From: Pseudomonadota bacterium
GTDB lineage: Bacteria; Pseudomonadota; Alphaproteobacteria; Rhizobiales; Kaistiaceae
Direction: 5' to 3'
DNA length: 6,696 nt
Assembly (NCBI GenBank): GCA_023391905.1
Contig: JAEWAD010000144.1
Span: 1 to 6,696 of the forward strand
Shown here: positions 1-6,484 of the stretch, in pieces
Position numbering within the stretch: position 1 is the stretch's first letter
How the letters are laid out: each line of letters begins with the position of its first letter
Notes under the pieces: generated by a model
What the model saw: only the letters and a program-made list of their open reading frames with translations
The model's database searches: none
Told to the model about the DNA's origin: nothing
Program-made: the position numbers and the translations under genes

Positions 1-45
1 ATCGGCGTCGGCCAGGGCATCGCCATCGCGCTGGAGCGCGTCTGA
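1..45 (+). CDS. pcaF: 3' end of a thiolase, probably 3-oxoadipyl-CoA thiolase (PcaF/PaaJ type), partial
   Basis: Only the last 14 codons and a TGA stop are in the window. They read IGVGQGIAIALERV. This matches the C-terminal signature of thiolases, where the conserved glycine-rich loop (C-I-G-x-G-x-G) lines the active site. The IGVGQG variant followed by an ERV ending is what I recall from beta-ketoadipyl-CoA thiolases of the PcaF/PaaJ group, while general acetyl-CoA acetyltransferases usually read GGGMG. PcaF cleaves 3-oxoadipyl-CoA to succinyl-CoA and acetyl-CoA in the cytoplasm. The context supports the call, because the maleylacetate reductase downstream makes 3-oxoadipate, the precursor of this substrate. 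The gene runs convergently into the LysR gene with only 10 bp between the stops. The catalytic Cys and His upstream are not visible, so a different thiolase subfamily cannot be excluded. Confidence 0.72.
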   Translation: MGVGQGIAIALERV

Positions 46-55
46 GCGGACCCGT

Positions 56-1006
56 CTAGCCTCGGCGGCGCGTGATCTGGCCTTCGTGCTGGATCCGCGC
101 CTCGAGAAGCTTGAACTCCTCGCCCAGGAACGCCGCGAAGCGGTGCAGCGCGGGCGGGGAGGGCTGGGCCCGGTTGGTCAGCATGCCGAGCTGGCGGTCG
201 GGATGCTCGATCTTCAGCGGCAGCGCCTCGAGCCCCAGCACCTTCCGCGCCAGGAACACCACCGAATAGGGCAGCACGGTCAGCGAGTCCGACCGCGTCA
301 GCACGCTGACGATCGAGGCGAAGGTGCCGCCCGAGAAGCTGATGCGGAAATCCTCTTTCCCGATCGATTTCAGGGCGCGTTGCAGGTCGCGGTAGAGCGG
401 GCTGTCCGTTGGCGGCGCGATCCAGGGATAGGGCTCGATGTCGGCGAGCGTGATGGCGGCGCGGCGGGTCAGCGGATGGTCGGCCCGGCAGGCGATCACG
501 TTGCGGCCCGGCAGGAGCGGCACGAACGTCATGTCGGCCGGCACCACGCCCGGATACATCGGCACGATGGCCATGTCCAAGGTGCCGTTGCGCAGGCCCG
601 CCGTCAGGCTGTCGGAATAGCCGTAGGACTGCGCGATCTGCACCTCGGGATGGCGCGACTGGAAATCGGCGATCAGCGTCGACACCACGCCGTCCATGAA
701 GATCGGCGTTCCGGCGATGCGCAGCCGCCCGGTATGGCCCTGCCGGAAGCTGTCGACCAGCTTGCCGGCCTCGAGGTTCAGCTTGTGGATGCGCGCGCCG
801 AGCCGGGCCAGGCTTTCGCCCAGCTCCGTCGGTCGCAGCGGGCGCTTGCCGGGTTCGAACAGCGGCGCGCCGATGCGCTCCTCAAGCAGCGACATCGTGC
901 GCGAAACCGAGGGCTGCGACTTGCCGAGCGCCTCGGCGCCTTCGGTCAGGCCGCCCTTCTCGACGATGACGGCCAAGATTTCCAGATGTTCGCTATCCAT
1001 CTTCAT
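56..1006 (-). CDS. LysR-family transcriptional regulator, probable regulator of the adjacent aromatic-degradation operon
   Basis: The 316-residue product has the standard LysR-type layout and length. A winged helix-turn-helix lies at about residues 6-65, with the recognition region GKSQPSVSRTMSLLEERIGAPLF and then the typical R-x-x-L-R-P-T-E-x-G wing. A short linker helix follows, and a periplasmic-binding-protein-like effector domain spans about 93-305, beginning GRLRIAGTP. Such proteins bind as tetramers upstream of a divergent target and respond to a pathway intermediate, which for catabolic members is often a muconate or similar compound. The gene is divergent from the maleylacetate reductase/hydroxylase pair, with 95 bp between starts, so that pair is the inferred target. 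It does not closely resemble the CatR/ClcR/TfdR sequences I know, so the effector is unknown. The start codon is uncertain: ATG at 1006 and ATG at 1000 are both possible, and neither has a clear Shine-Dalgarno sequence. Confidence 0.93.
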   Translation of the reverse strand: MKMDSEHLEILAVIVEKGGLTEGAEALGKSQPSVSRTMSLLEERIGAPLFEPGKRPLRPTELGESLARLGARIHKLNLEAGKLVDSFRQGHTGRLRIAGTPIFMDGVVSTLIADFQSRHPEVQIAQSYGYSDSLTAGLRNGTLDMAIVPMYPGVVPADMTFVPLLPGRNVIACRADHPLTRRAAITLADIEPYPWIAPPTDSPLYRDLQRALKSIGKEDFRISFSGGTFASIVSVLTRSDSLTVLPYSVVFLARKVLGLEALPLKIEHPDRQLGMLTNRAQPSPPALHRFAAFLGEEFKLLEARIQHEGQITRRRG

Positions 1007-1016
1007 AACGAAAAGA

Positions 1017-1039
1017 CATATAAGGCCGCAGGCTTGCGA
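1017..1039 (-). promoter_or_regulatory. Possible lysR promoter (TATATG -10 box)
   Basis: Read on the - strand, TATATG (1017-1022) could be a -10 element. ATTGAT lies 16 bp upstream (1039-1044) and overlaps the dyad at 1037-1048. Transcription would begin near 1010, only a few bases before the lysR ATG at 1006, so the message would be leaderless or nearly so. That agrees with the lack of a Shine-Dalgarno sequence there. The hexamer matches are modest and no comparison was possible. Confidence 0.3.
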
Positions 1040-1048
1040 TCAATATCG
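1037..1048. promoter_or_regulatory. Possible operator: CGAT-N4-ATCG inverted repeat in the divergent lysR/reductase gap
   Basis: The 95-bp gap between the divergent starts contains the perfect short dyad CGATcaatATCG, the most symmetric element of the gap. Its placement, 52 bp from the lysR start and 53 bp from the reductase ATG, suits an autoregulated LysR-type recognition site. It does not fit the classical T-N11-A spacing well, and arms of four bases can arise by chance, so this is only a candidate. Confidence 0.3.
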
Positions 1049-1085
1049 ACTTGTTCTGCCGCTAGATTGCCTGGGTCTGCAATTT

Positions 1086-1091
1086 GGGAGG
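1086..1091 (+). promoter_or_regulatory. Shine-Dalgarno GGGAGG that fixes the reductase start
   Basis: GGGAGG lies 10 bases before the ATG at 1102. It makes that ATG the likely start. A TTG at 1084 is in frame six codons earlier, but it overlaps the ribosome binding site itself. Confidence 0.75.
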
Positions 1092-1101
1092 CAGCCGGGC
1101 C

Positions 1102-2175
1102 ATGTCACTGTTTCAGGAAGACTTCATCGCCACGACGGCGGCCGTGCGCGTCCGCTTCGGCAGCGGCGTGCGCTGGAAGCTGGGCGAGGAGATGGAGGCG
1201 CTGGGGCTCGGGCGCGCGCTGATCCTGACCACGCCGCAGCAGGCCGCGACGGGCGAGGAGTTCGTGTCGCTGCTGGGCGACAAGGCGGCGGGCCTCTACA
1301 CCCGCGCCACCATGCACACGCCGGTCGATGTCTCGGAGGAGGCGACGGCGCGGGCACTCGAACTGAAGGCCGATTGCGTCGTCGCGATCGGCGGCGGCTC
1401 GACGACGGGCCTCGGCAAGGCCATCGCGCTTCGGACCGACCTGCCGCAGATCGTCGTGCCGACGACCTATGCCGGATCCGAGGCGACGCCGATCCTGGGC
1501 CAGACGGAAAACGGCGTGAAGACCACGCTCACCAGCGGCAAGGTCCAGCCCGAGGTCATCCTCTATGACGCCGAACTGGTCGCCACGCTGCCTGTCGGCA
1601 TGACCGTGACCAGCGCGCTGAACGCCATGGCCCATGCCGCCGAGGGGCTCTATGCCCGCAACCGGTCGCCGATCTCGTCGCTGATGGCGGTGGAGGGACT
1701 GCGCGCCTTCCGCGCGGCGCTGCCGAAGGTCAAGGCATCGCCCGGCGACCTGATGGCCCGGGGCGAGACGCTCTACGGCGCCTGGCTGTGCGGCACGGTG
1801 CTGGGCCAGGTCGGCATGGCGCTGCATCACAAGCTCTGCCACACGCTCGGCGGCAGCTTCGACCTGCCGCATGCGGAGACGCATGCCGTCGTCCTGCCGC
1901 ATGCCATCGCCTACAACGCCGCCGCCGTGCCTGATCTTCTCGCCCCGGTGGCCGAGATCTACGGCAACGCCAACCCCGGCATCGCGCTCTACGATTTCGC
2001 CGCCGAGATGGGCTCGCCCATGGCGCTGCGCGATCTCGGGCTCAGGGAAGCCGATCTCGACCGCGCCGCCGATCTCGCGACGAAGAACCCCTACTGGAAT
2101 CCGCGGCCCATCGAACGGGACGCGATCCGGCGGCTGCTGCAGGCCGCCTGGGCTGGCGAACGGCCGACGGCCTGA
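1102..2175 (+). CDS. macA: Maleylacetate reductase (iron-type alcohol dehydrogenase superfamily)
   Basis: The 357-residue product has the length and motifs of maleylacetate reductases, which reduce maleylacetate (and often 2-chloromaleylacetate) to 3-oxoadipate with NAD(P)H in the cytoplasm. The N-terminal nucleotide-binding half carries AIGGGSTTGLGKAIA at 95-109 (the GGGS dinucleotide loop) and VPTTYAGSEAT at 119-129. The helical C-terminal half keeps the histidines of the superfamily's metal and substrate site: NAMAHAAE (His178), LHHKLCHTLGG (His242, His243, His247) and LPHAETH (His257, His261). A Shine-Dalgarno sequence at 1086-1091 decides the start at 1102. It is the first gene of a probable two-gene unit with the downstream hydroxylase, 62 bp apart. 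With the thiolase at the left edge it forms the lower end of a hydroxyquinol or chlorocatechol pathway. The enzyme class is secure; the natural ring substrate feeding it is not. Confidence 0.93.
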   Translation: MSLFQEDFIATTAAVRVRFGSGVRWKLGEEMEALGLGRALILTTPQQAATGEEFVSLLGDKAAGLYTRATMHTPVDVSEEATARALELKADCVVAIGGGSTTGLGKAIALRTDLPQIVVPTTYAGSEATPILGQTENGVKTTLTSGKVQPEVILYDAELVATLPVGMTVTSALNAMAHAAEGLYARNRSPISSLMAVEGLRAFRAALPKVKASPGDLMARGETLYGAWLCGTVLGQVGMALHHKLCHTLGGSFDLPHAETHAVVLPHAIAYNAAAVPDLLAPVAEIYGNANPGIALYDFAAEMGSPMALRDLGLREADLDRAADLATKNPYWNPRPIERDAIRRLLQAAWAGERPTA

Positions 2176-2183
2176 GCCGCCCG

Positions 2184-2200
2184 GCCGCAGGCGCTGCGGC
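2184..2200 (+). other. Intercistronic hairpin GCCGCAG-GCG-CTGCGGC
   Basis: A perfect 7-bp inverted repeat with a 3-base loop sits in the 62-bp gap between the reductase stop and the hydroxylase ribosome binding site. It is followed by TCCCCATCC, not a T tract, so it is a poor intrinsic terminator. It could stabilise or attenuate the transcript between the two genes, or it could be a chance GC-rich dyad. Confidence 0.4.
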
Positions 2201-2224
2201 TCCCCATCCGTCTGCCAATCTTTC

Positions 2225-2230
2225 GGGAGG
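2225..2230 (+). promoter_or_regulatory. Shine-Dalgarno GGGAGG of the hydroxylase gene
   Basis: GGGAGG stands 7 bases before the ATG at 2238, near-ideal spacing. It is the same hexamer used by the preceding reductase gene, which fits coordinated expression. Confidence 0.8.
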
Positions 2231-2237
2231 AATCTGA

Positions 2238-3998
2238 ATGGCTGACATCACTACCGACGTGCTGATCATCGGCACCGGTCCCGCCGGTTCGGCCGCCGCG
2301 GCGCTGCTGTCGACCTATGGCATCGCCAACATGGCGGTGAACCGCTACCGCTGGCTGGCCAACACGCCGCGCGCCCACATCACCAACCAGCGCGCGATGG
2401 AGGTGCTGCGCGACCTGGGCCGGGAAGTCGAGGACGAGGCCTACATGTTCGCCACCCATCAGGACCTGATGGGCGAGAATGTCTTCTGCGAAAGCCTCGC
2501 GGGCGAGGAAATCGGCCGCATGAAGGCCTGGGGCAATCATCCGCTGTCGAAGGCGGAGCACCTGATGGCCTCGCCGACGAAGATGAACGACCTGCCGCAG
2601 ACCTACATGGAGCCGCTGCTCTACAAGACCGCCTGCTCGCGTGGCACCCAGAGCCGGATGTCGACGGAATATCTGAACCACACGCAGGATGCCGAGGGGG
2701 TGACGACCACCTGCCTCGACCGGCTGACGGGCAAGGAATTCACGGTCCGGTCCAAATATCTGATCGGCGCGGATGGCGGAAAATCGCTGGTCGCCGAGCA
2801 TGCCGGCCTGCCGTTCGAGGGCAAGATGGGCGTCGGCGGCTCGATGAACATCCTGTTCCGGGCGGATCTGTCGAAATACGTCGCGCACCGGCCGAGCGTC
2901 CTCTACTGGGTGATGCAGCCCGGCGCCGATGTCGGCGGTATCGGCATGGGGCTCGTCCGCATGGTACGGCCGTGGCACGAATGGCTGATAGTCTGGGGCT
3001 ATGTCATCAACCAGCCCGAGCCGGAGGTGACGCCGGAATTCGCCACCGGCGTCGCGCGCCAGCTCGTCGGCGACCCCGAGCTCGAGATCGAGCTACTCGC
3101 GGCCAACACCTGGACGGTCAATAATTTCTACGCCACGCGCACGTCGAATGGCCGCGTATTCTGCATGGGTGACGCCATCCACCGGCACCCGCCGTCGAAT
3201 GGCCTCGGCTCCAACACCTCGATCCAGGATGCGTTCAACCTGGCGTGGAAGCTTGCCATGGTGCTGAAGGGCCAGGCCGGCGAGCGTCTTCTCGACAGCT
3301 ACAATGACGAACGTGCCCCGGTCGCCCGCCAGATCGTGACGCGGGCGAACCAGTCGATCGGCGAGACCGGCCCGATCTTCGCCGCGCTCGGCATGGCGGA
3401 AGGCGTCAGCCCGGACCAGATGCAGCGAAATCTCAAGGCGCGCACCGAAGGCACGACCGCGGCCGAGGCGCAGCGCGAGGCGATCCGCAAGGCCATCGCC
3501 TTCAAGAAGTACGAGTTCGACGCGCATGGCGTCGAGATGAACCAGCGCTATCGTTCGGCGGCGGTGATGACCGACGGCCAGATCGAGCCGGCCTTCCAGC
3601 TCGACGCCGACCTGCATCACCAGCCGACGACCTGGCCGGGCGCGCGTCTGCCCCATGCCTGGCTCTACCGGCACGACAACGGGCGCGAGGTCTCGACCTT
3701 GGACCTCTGCGGTCGCGGGCGGTTCACGCTCCTGACCGGGCTCGGCGGCGAGGCCTGGGTCGAGGCGGCGAGCGCCGTGGCCGAGGATCTCGGCATCGAG
3801 CTAGAGACCCATGTGATCGGCCCGCGCCAGGAGCATGTCGACCACAGCGGCGACTGGGCGCGCGCCAGCGAGATCGGCGATGCCGGCTGCCTGCTGGTGC
3901 GGCCCGACCATCACGTCGCCTGGCGCTCGGTTGGACTGGCCGCGCAGCCGCGCACCGAGCTGACGCGCGTCCTGCGCGAGATCCTCTGCCGCGCCTGA
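2238..3998 (+). CDS. tfdB: TfdB-type FAD-dependent phenol/chlorophenol hydroxylase (2,4-dichlorophenol 6-monooxygenase family)
   Basis: The 586-residue flavoprotein ortho-hydroxylates a phenolic substrate using NAD(P)H and O2, as TfdB turns 2,4-dichlorophenol into 3,5-dichlorocatechol. The FAD-binding Rossmann motif GTGPAG lies at residues 12-17. TPRAHITNQRAMEVLRDLG (43-61), the ADP-ribose/NADPH-region motif YLIGADG (174-180) and the FAD-ribityl GD motif GRVFCMGDAIHRHPPSNGLG (305-324) follow. From memory, several stretches are nearly the same as TfdB, including TPRAHITNQR, YVAHRPSVLYWV, HRHPP-NGLGSNTSIQD and AHGVEMNQRY. The C-terminal ~420-586 is the thioredoxin-like dimerisation domain of the phenol hydroxylase group. 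Asn35 stands where many flavoproteins have Glu, as I recall for TfdB too. The exact substrate (phenol, chlorophenol, resorcinol or other) cannot be read from the sequence. It lies 62 bp after the reductase gene in the same direction. Confidence 0.88.
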   Translation: MADITTDVLIIGTGPAGSAAAALLSTYGIANMAVNRYRWLANTPRAHITNQRAMEVLRDLGREVEDEAYMFATHQDLMGENVFCESLAGEEIGRMKAWGNHPLSKAEHLMASPTKMNDLPQTYMEPLLYKTACSRGTQSRMSTEYLNHTQDAEGVTTTCLDRLTGKEFTVRSKYLIGADGGKSLVAEHAGLPFEGKMGVGGSMNILFRADLSKYVAHRPSVLYWVMQPGADVGGIGMGLVRMVRPWHEWLIVWGYVINQPEPEVTPEFATGVARQLVGDPELEIELLAANTWTVNNFYATRTSNGRVFCMGDAIHRHPPSNGLGSNTSIQDAFNLAWKLAMVLKGQAGERLLDSYNDERAPVARQIVTRANQSIGETGPIFAALGMAEGVSPDQMQRNLKARTEGTTAAEAQREAIRKAIAFKKYEFDAHGVEMNQRYRSAAVMTDGQIEPAFQLDADLHHQPTTWPGARLPHAWLYRHDNGREVSTLDLCGRGRFTLLTGLGGEAWVEAASAVAEDLGIELETHVIGPRQEHVDHSGDWARASEIGDAGCLLVRPDHHVAWRSVGLAAQPRTELTRVLREILCRA

Positions 3999-4020
3999 CG
4001 CGGACTTCGGATGGAAGAAG

Positions 4021-4048
4021 AACGGCCCGGAGTTCGCTTCGGGCCGTT
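4021..4048. terminator. Bidirectional intrinsic terminator with UUCG loop
   Basis: The arms 4021-4032 and 4037-4048 form a 12-bp stem with one G-U pair around a TTCG tetraloop. The stem lies 22 bp after the hydroxylase stop and 27 bp beyond the stop of the convergent - strand gene, so it can serve both. The downstream tract is weakly T-rich on the + strand (GTCGTTCG) and CTTCTTCC on the - strand, modest for Rho-independent termination but usual in GC-rich genomes. Confidence 0.78.
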
Positions 4049-4075
4049 GTCGTTCGCCGCCGTGGTGCGCTGGGA

Positions 4076-6028
4076 TCAGCCGGGCCCGCGGAACCGGACG
4101 GAATCGATCCCCGGCAGGCGAAACTCGGGCCGTTCGACCTGGACGTTGACGAAGTCGCGGAGCGCGTCGCGGCTCGACGGCGTGAAGCTCCGGTCGTTCT
4201 GCAGGCGATCGAGCGCCTGCTGCTGCCATTGGATGATGTCTACGCCAGGTCCTTCGACCGGTCCGGGTTTGGGAATGACGAACTCGCCGAGGTCTGCGGG
4301 TACCGGGATGTTGCGGGCGATGCACTGGGTCTCGGCGCGGATGTCTTCGAGCCGCATGCCCTCGTAGCTGCCCTCGATGTCGAACCGCGCTTCGGCGTGT
4401 TTGGCATTGCCGAGGACGTCCGAGACGTCGACCGCCACGGGAAGCTGATAGGTGTCGCCCGAGGCCGACGAAAGCGTGAGCGTGCGCCCGCCCGTACCGA
4501 ACTGGCAGCCGACCGAGAAGCTCGTGCCGCCGCGCGTGAAGGCGAATGTGGTCGCCCCCGGCGCCAGCGGCACGCCGTCCAGCGACCAGTTGAGCCTGGG
4601 ATCGACGAAGCCGGAGACCTGCGCGACGAAACTGGCGGTGGTCCGGCTCGTCCATCTGCCGACGCGGATGACATCGCGACAGGCGTTGGTGCGCTCGCTC
4701 GTCGCCGTGCCGCCAGTCGTGAAGGATTCCGCATCGCCGATCGTCAGCTCGACCCGCTTGGGCTTGTCGGGCGGCGGCACCGCCTGCCCGAGCGGGGCGA
4801 TGTGCGGCTGGTAGTTGTCCATATGCAGGATCGCGTAGATCCGCTTCTCGTAGTCCTTCGCGCGGGCGTTGTGGCGGGTCACGGTGATGCCGTCGGCGGT
4901 GTTGGTGGTGTCGAACTCCAGATAGAGATCGTCGGCGATCGCGGGGGCGTCGGCCTGCTTGGGCACGTTCGGATCGTAGATCCACAGCTGCACCACCTGA
5001 CCGCTCTGCCGATAGGCGTAGGCGAGCACCTGGTGGTTCGCGCCGATGTCGAACTGCGCGCTCTGCACCAGCCCGAGCGGGGCGAGTTGGCCCTTGTCGA
5101 GCAGGGCGCGGATGCGCGGCCATTCCTCGCGATAGGTGATCCACGCCTTGCCCTTGGCGACGCCCGCCGTCTGCAGCACGCCCTCGTCATCGTCGGGATA
5201 GACTGGCGAGGAATAGGCCAGCCAGCGCGCGCCGCGTCCGTTCAGGTCGAAGCTGTCGAGCAGCCGCTGGCGCACATACTGGAACAGCGGGTCGCTGGCG
5301 GAGCTGGGGGAGACCGCCTGCATCACGCCGGGCGGCGTCACCATTTCGTAGGTCGCCGGCGGCGGCAGCTGGCGGGCGTTGAAATAGTCCATGGCCGCAT
5401 AGACCATGCCGCCGCAAAGGCCGCCGTCCGCATGGGTGACCGGCAGCCAGTCCTCGGAGACCTTGGCGATGCCGAGAACGTCCGCGAGTTCCCCGGGCAT
5501 CGCGTCGAGCAGTCGGTTCCAGAGGAAGCCGACCGTCACCACCGGCAGCGCGCCATCCCAGCGATTGGAGAACTGGAAGCCGTTTCGCGAGGGGAGAAAG
5601 CCGGCGACTGCGACCTTGCTTGTCGTGCGGAAGCGGATCGTCAGGATCGCGCGATTGCCGTGCTTCTGGCCTTCGGCGTCGACATAGTCGGCATAATAGC
5701 CGGGCGGTGCGTGGACGTGGAAGGTGTTGCCGTATTGGGATTCGACGAGCGGGCAGTTGGCGAAGATATAGAGCTGCCCCACCACCGTCCCGCCGGGCCC
5801 GATGACGTCGTACCAGACGCGCGCCTCAACGCCGCTGATCGGGACCGCGCCGGCGATCGTGTCGCCCTCCGCCTGCCAGGCGAGGCTCGCGCCCGGCAGC
5901 GTCTGCGCCGATTGCGACGGCGCCCAGCCGCCCGGCGTCCAGTCTCCCGAGGTCGATTCGTGCTGCAACCGCAGCACCGCATCGGATTCGTTCTCGACGA
6001 TCACCCGCATGTAGATACGCGTCGACAT
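4076..6028 (-). CDS. Multidomain protein: aegerolysin-like domain, papain-like cysteine peptidase-like domain, Ig-like C-terminal region
   Basis: I recognise no named gene for this 650-residue protein. Residues ~1-135 look like an aegerolysin-type beta-sandwich: a MSTRIYMRVIVEN start, GDW and GGWAPSQSAQTLPG, EGDTIAG, SGVEARVWYDV, then FANCPLVESQYGNTFHV. Aegerolysins bind lipids and often act in membrane-damaging pairs. Residues ~140-405 resemble a papain-fold peptidase: FLPSRNGFQFSNRW, then DGGLCGGMVYAAMDYF with candidate nucleophile Cys205, then GANHQVLAYAY with His332, then WIYDPNVP with Asp352 and Asn354. Residues ~440-560 are beta-rich (SRTTASFVAQVSG, LNWSLDGVPLAPG, GGRTLTLSS) and may be Ig-like. 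The tail to 650 is unassigned. No signal peptide or membrane helix is seen. The start is supported by GGAGAGGGG at 6031-6039. The gene stands alone on its strand; a toxin or antagonism role is inference only. Confidence 0.85.
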   Translation of the reverse strand: MSTRIYMRVIVENESDAVLRLQHESTSGDWTPGGWAPSQSAQTLPGASLAWQAEGDTIAGAVPISGVEARVWYDVIGPGGTVVGQLYIFANCPLVESQYGNTFHVHAPPGYYADYVDAEGQKHGNRAILTIRFRTTSKVAVAGFLPSRNGFQFSNRWDGALPVVTVGFLWNRLLDAMPGELADVLGIAKVSEDWLPVTHADGGLCGGMVYAAMDYFNARQLPPPATYEMVTPPGVMQAVSPSSASDPLFQYVRQRLLDSFDLNGRGARWLAYSSPVYPDDDEGVLQTAGVAKGKAWITYREEWPRIRALLDKGQLAPLGLVQSAQFDIGANHQVLAYAYRQSGQVVQLWIYDPNVPKQADAPAIADDLYLEFDTTNTADGITVTRHNARAKDYEKRIYAILHMDNYQPHIAPLGQAVPPPDKPKRVELTIGDAESFTTGGTATSERTNACRDVIRVGRWTSRTTASFVAQVSGFVDPRLNWSLDGVPLAPGATTFAFTRGGTSFSVGCQFGTGGRTLTLSSASGDTYQLPVAVDVSDVLGNAKHAEARFDIEGSYEGMRLEDIRAETQCIARNIPVPADLGEFVIPKPGPVEGPGVDIIQWQQQALDRLQNDRSFTPSSRDALRDFVNVQVERPEFRLPGIDSVRFRGPG

Positions 6029-6030
6029 GT

Positions 6031-6039
6031 CCCCTCTCC
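6031..6039 (-). promoter_or_regulatory. Shine-Dalgarno GGAGAGGGG of the aegerolysin/peptidase-like gene
   Basis: On the - strand a purine-rich GGAG (6036-6039) lies 7 bases before the ATG whose first base is 6028. It supports that start and shows that the - strand is the coding strand here, despite a long open frame opposite. Confidence 0.7.
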
Positions 6040-6484
6040 ATGCAACAAGAGTTGGAATTCATGGTCCGCAGGATTCTTGCACGTCGGTGTTCGGCGCGAT
6101 CATCGGGATTGGAAAGACGGGATTGCGATCAGGACCGGCAATGGGACGCAACGATATTGCGATGATCGAACTCCGAAGACGCGAACGGTACACGAATTCA
6201 GGCCTGCCGAGAAGAGAGGGGCGAAAGCCGGTCGGGGCGGGCCTGTTCGACAGTCGTTCGGCAGATCGCGCCGGGCGGAACCTTGGCGGTTCCTTGCTCG
6301 GCCAGCTCGTATCTGTCGAGCCGATGAAGGGCCGGGACTTAAGACTGACGCAGATGGCGGCGGGATTTCGGGGCGTCCAGCCTCGCCCAGCGGCAGGCAT
6401 CAATCAGCGGACCTACCGCGAGAGCGATCCAGGTTCGGGCGACCAAAGAGAATGCCGCAAGATTCGGCTAAGCCATTGAAAAAA
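6040..6484. other. Gene-poor stretch between the aegerolysin/peptidase-like gene and the tRNA
   Basis: About 445 bases without a convincing gene. Open frames on both strands (about 150 codons on +, 114 on -) encode Arg/Gly/Pro-rich sequence with no recognisable motif and no ribosome binding site. The base composition looks less GC-rich than in the neighbouring genes, especially around 6050-6200. The promoter of the - strand gene must lie here or further upstream, but I cannot place it. An 8-base repeat ATTGCGAT occurs twice (near 6123 and 6155) and is probably chance. Confidence 0.55.

Noticed and set aside
1084..1101. TTG at 1084 as an upstream start of the reductase
   Set aside because: It overlaps the GGGAGG ribosome binding site that serves the ATG at 1102, and has no Shine-Dalgarno sequence of its own.
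86..1222. A 378-codon + strand frame opposite lysR and overlapping the reductase start
   Set aside because: Low-complexity Arg/Gln/Ala-rich translation with no family resemblance. The - strand encodes a clear LysR protein and the divergent gap lies inside this frame.
3801..5144. A 447-codon - strand frame overlapping the hydroxylase end, the terminator and the peptidase-like gene in another frame
   Set aside because: Arg-rich shadow sequence that crosses the intrinsic terminator and overlaps two better-supported genes.
6429..6437. CCAGGTTCG, identical to part of the tRNA T arm, as a possible att-site remnant
   Set aside because: Nine bases is too short, it is in opposite orientation to the tRNA, and no integrase gene is visible.
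6027..6479. A 150-codon + strand frame (and a 114-codon - strand frame at 6059-6403) in the gap before the tRNA
   Set aside because: No ribosome binding site, no recognisable motif, and a composition unlike the real genes. The + strand start overlaps the divergent gene's start.
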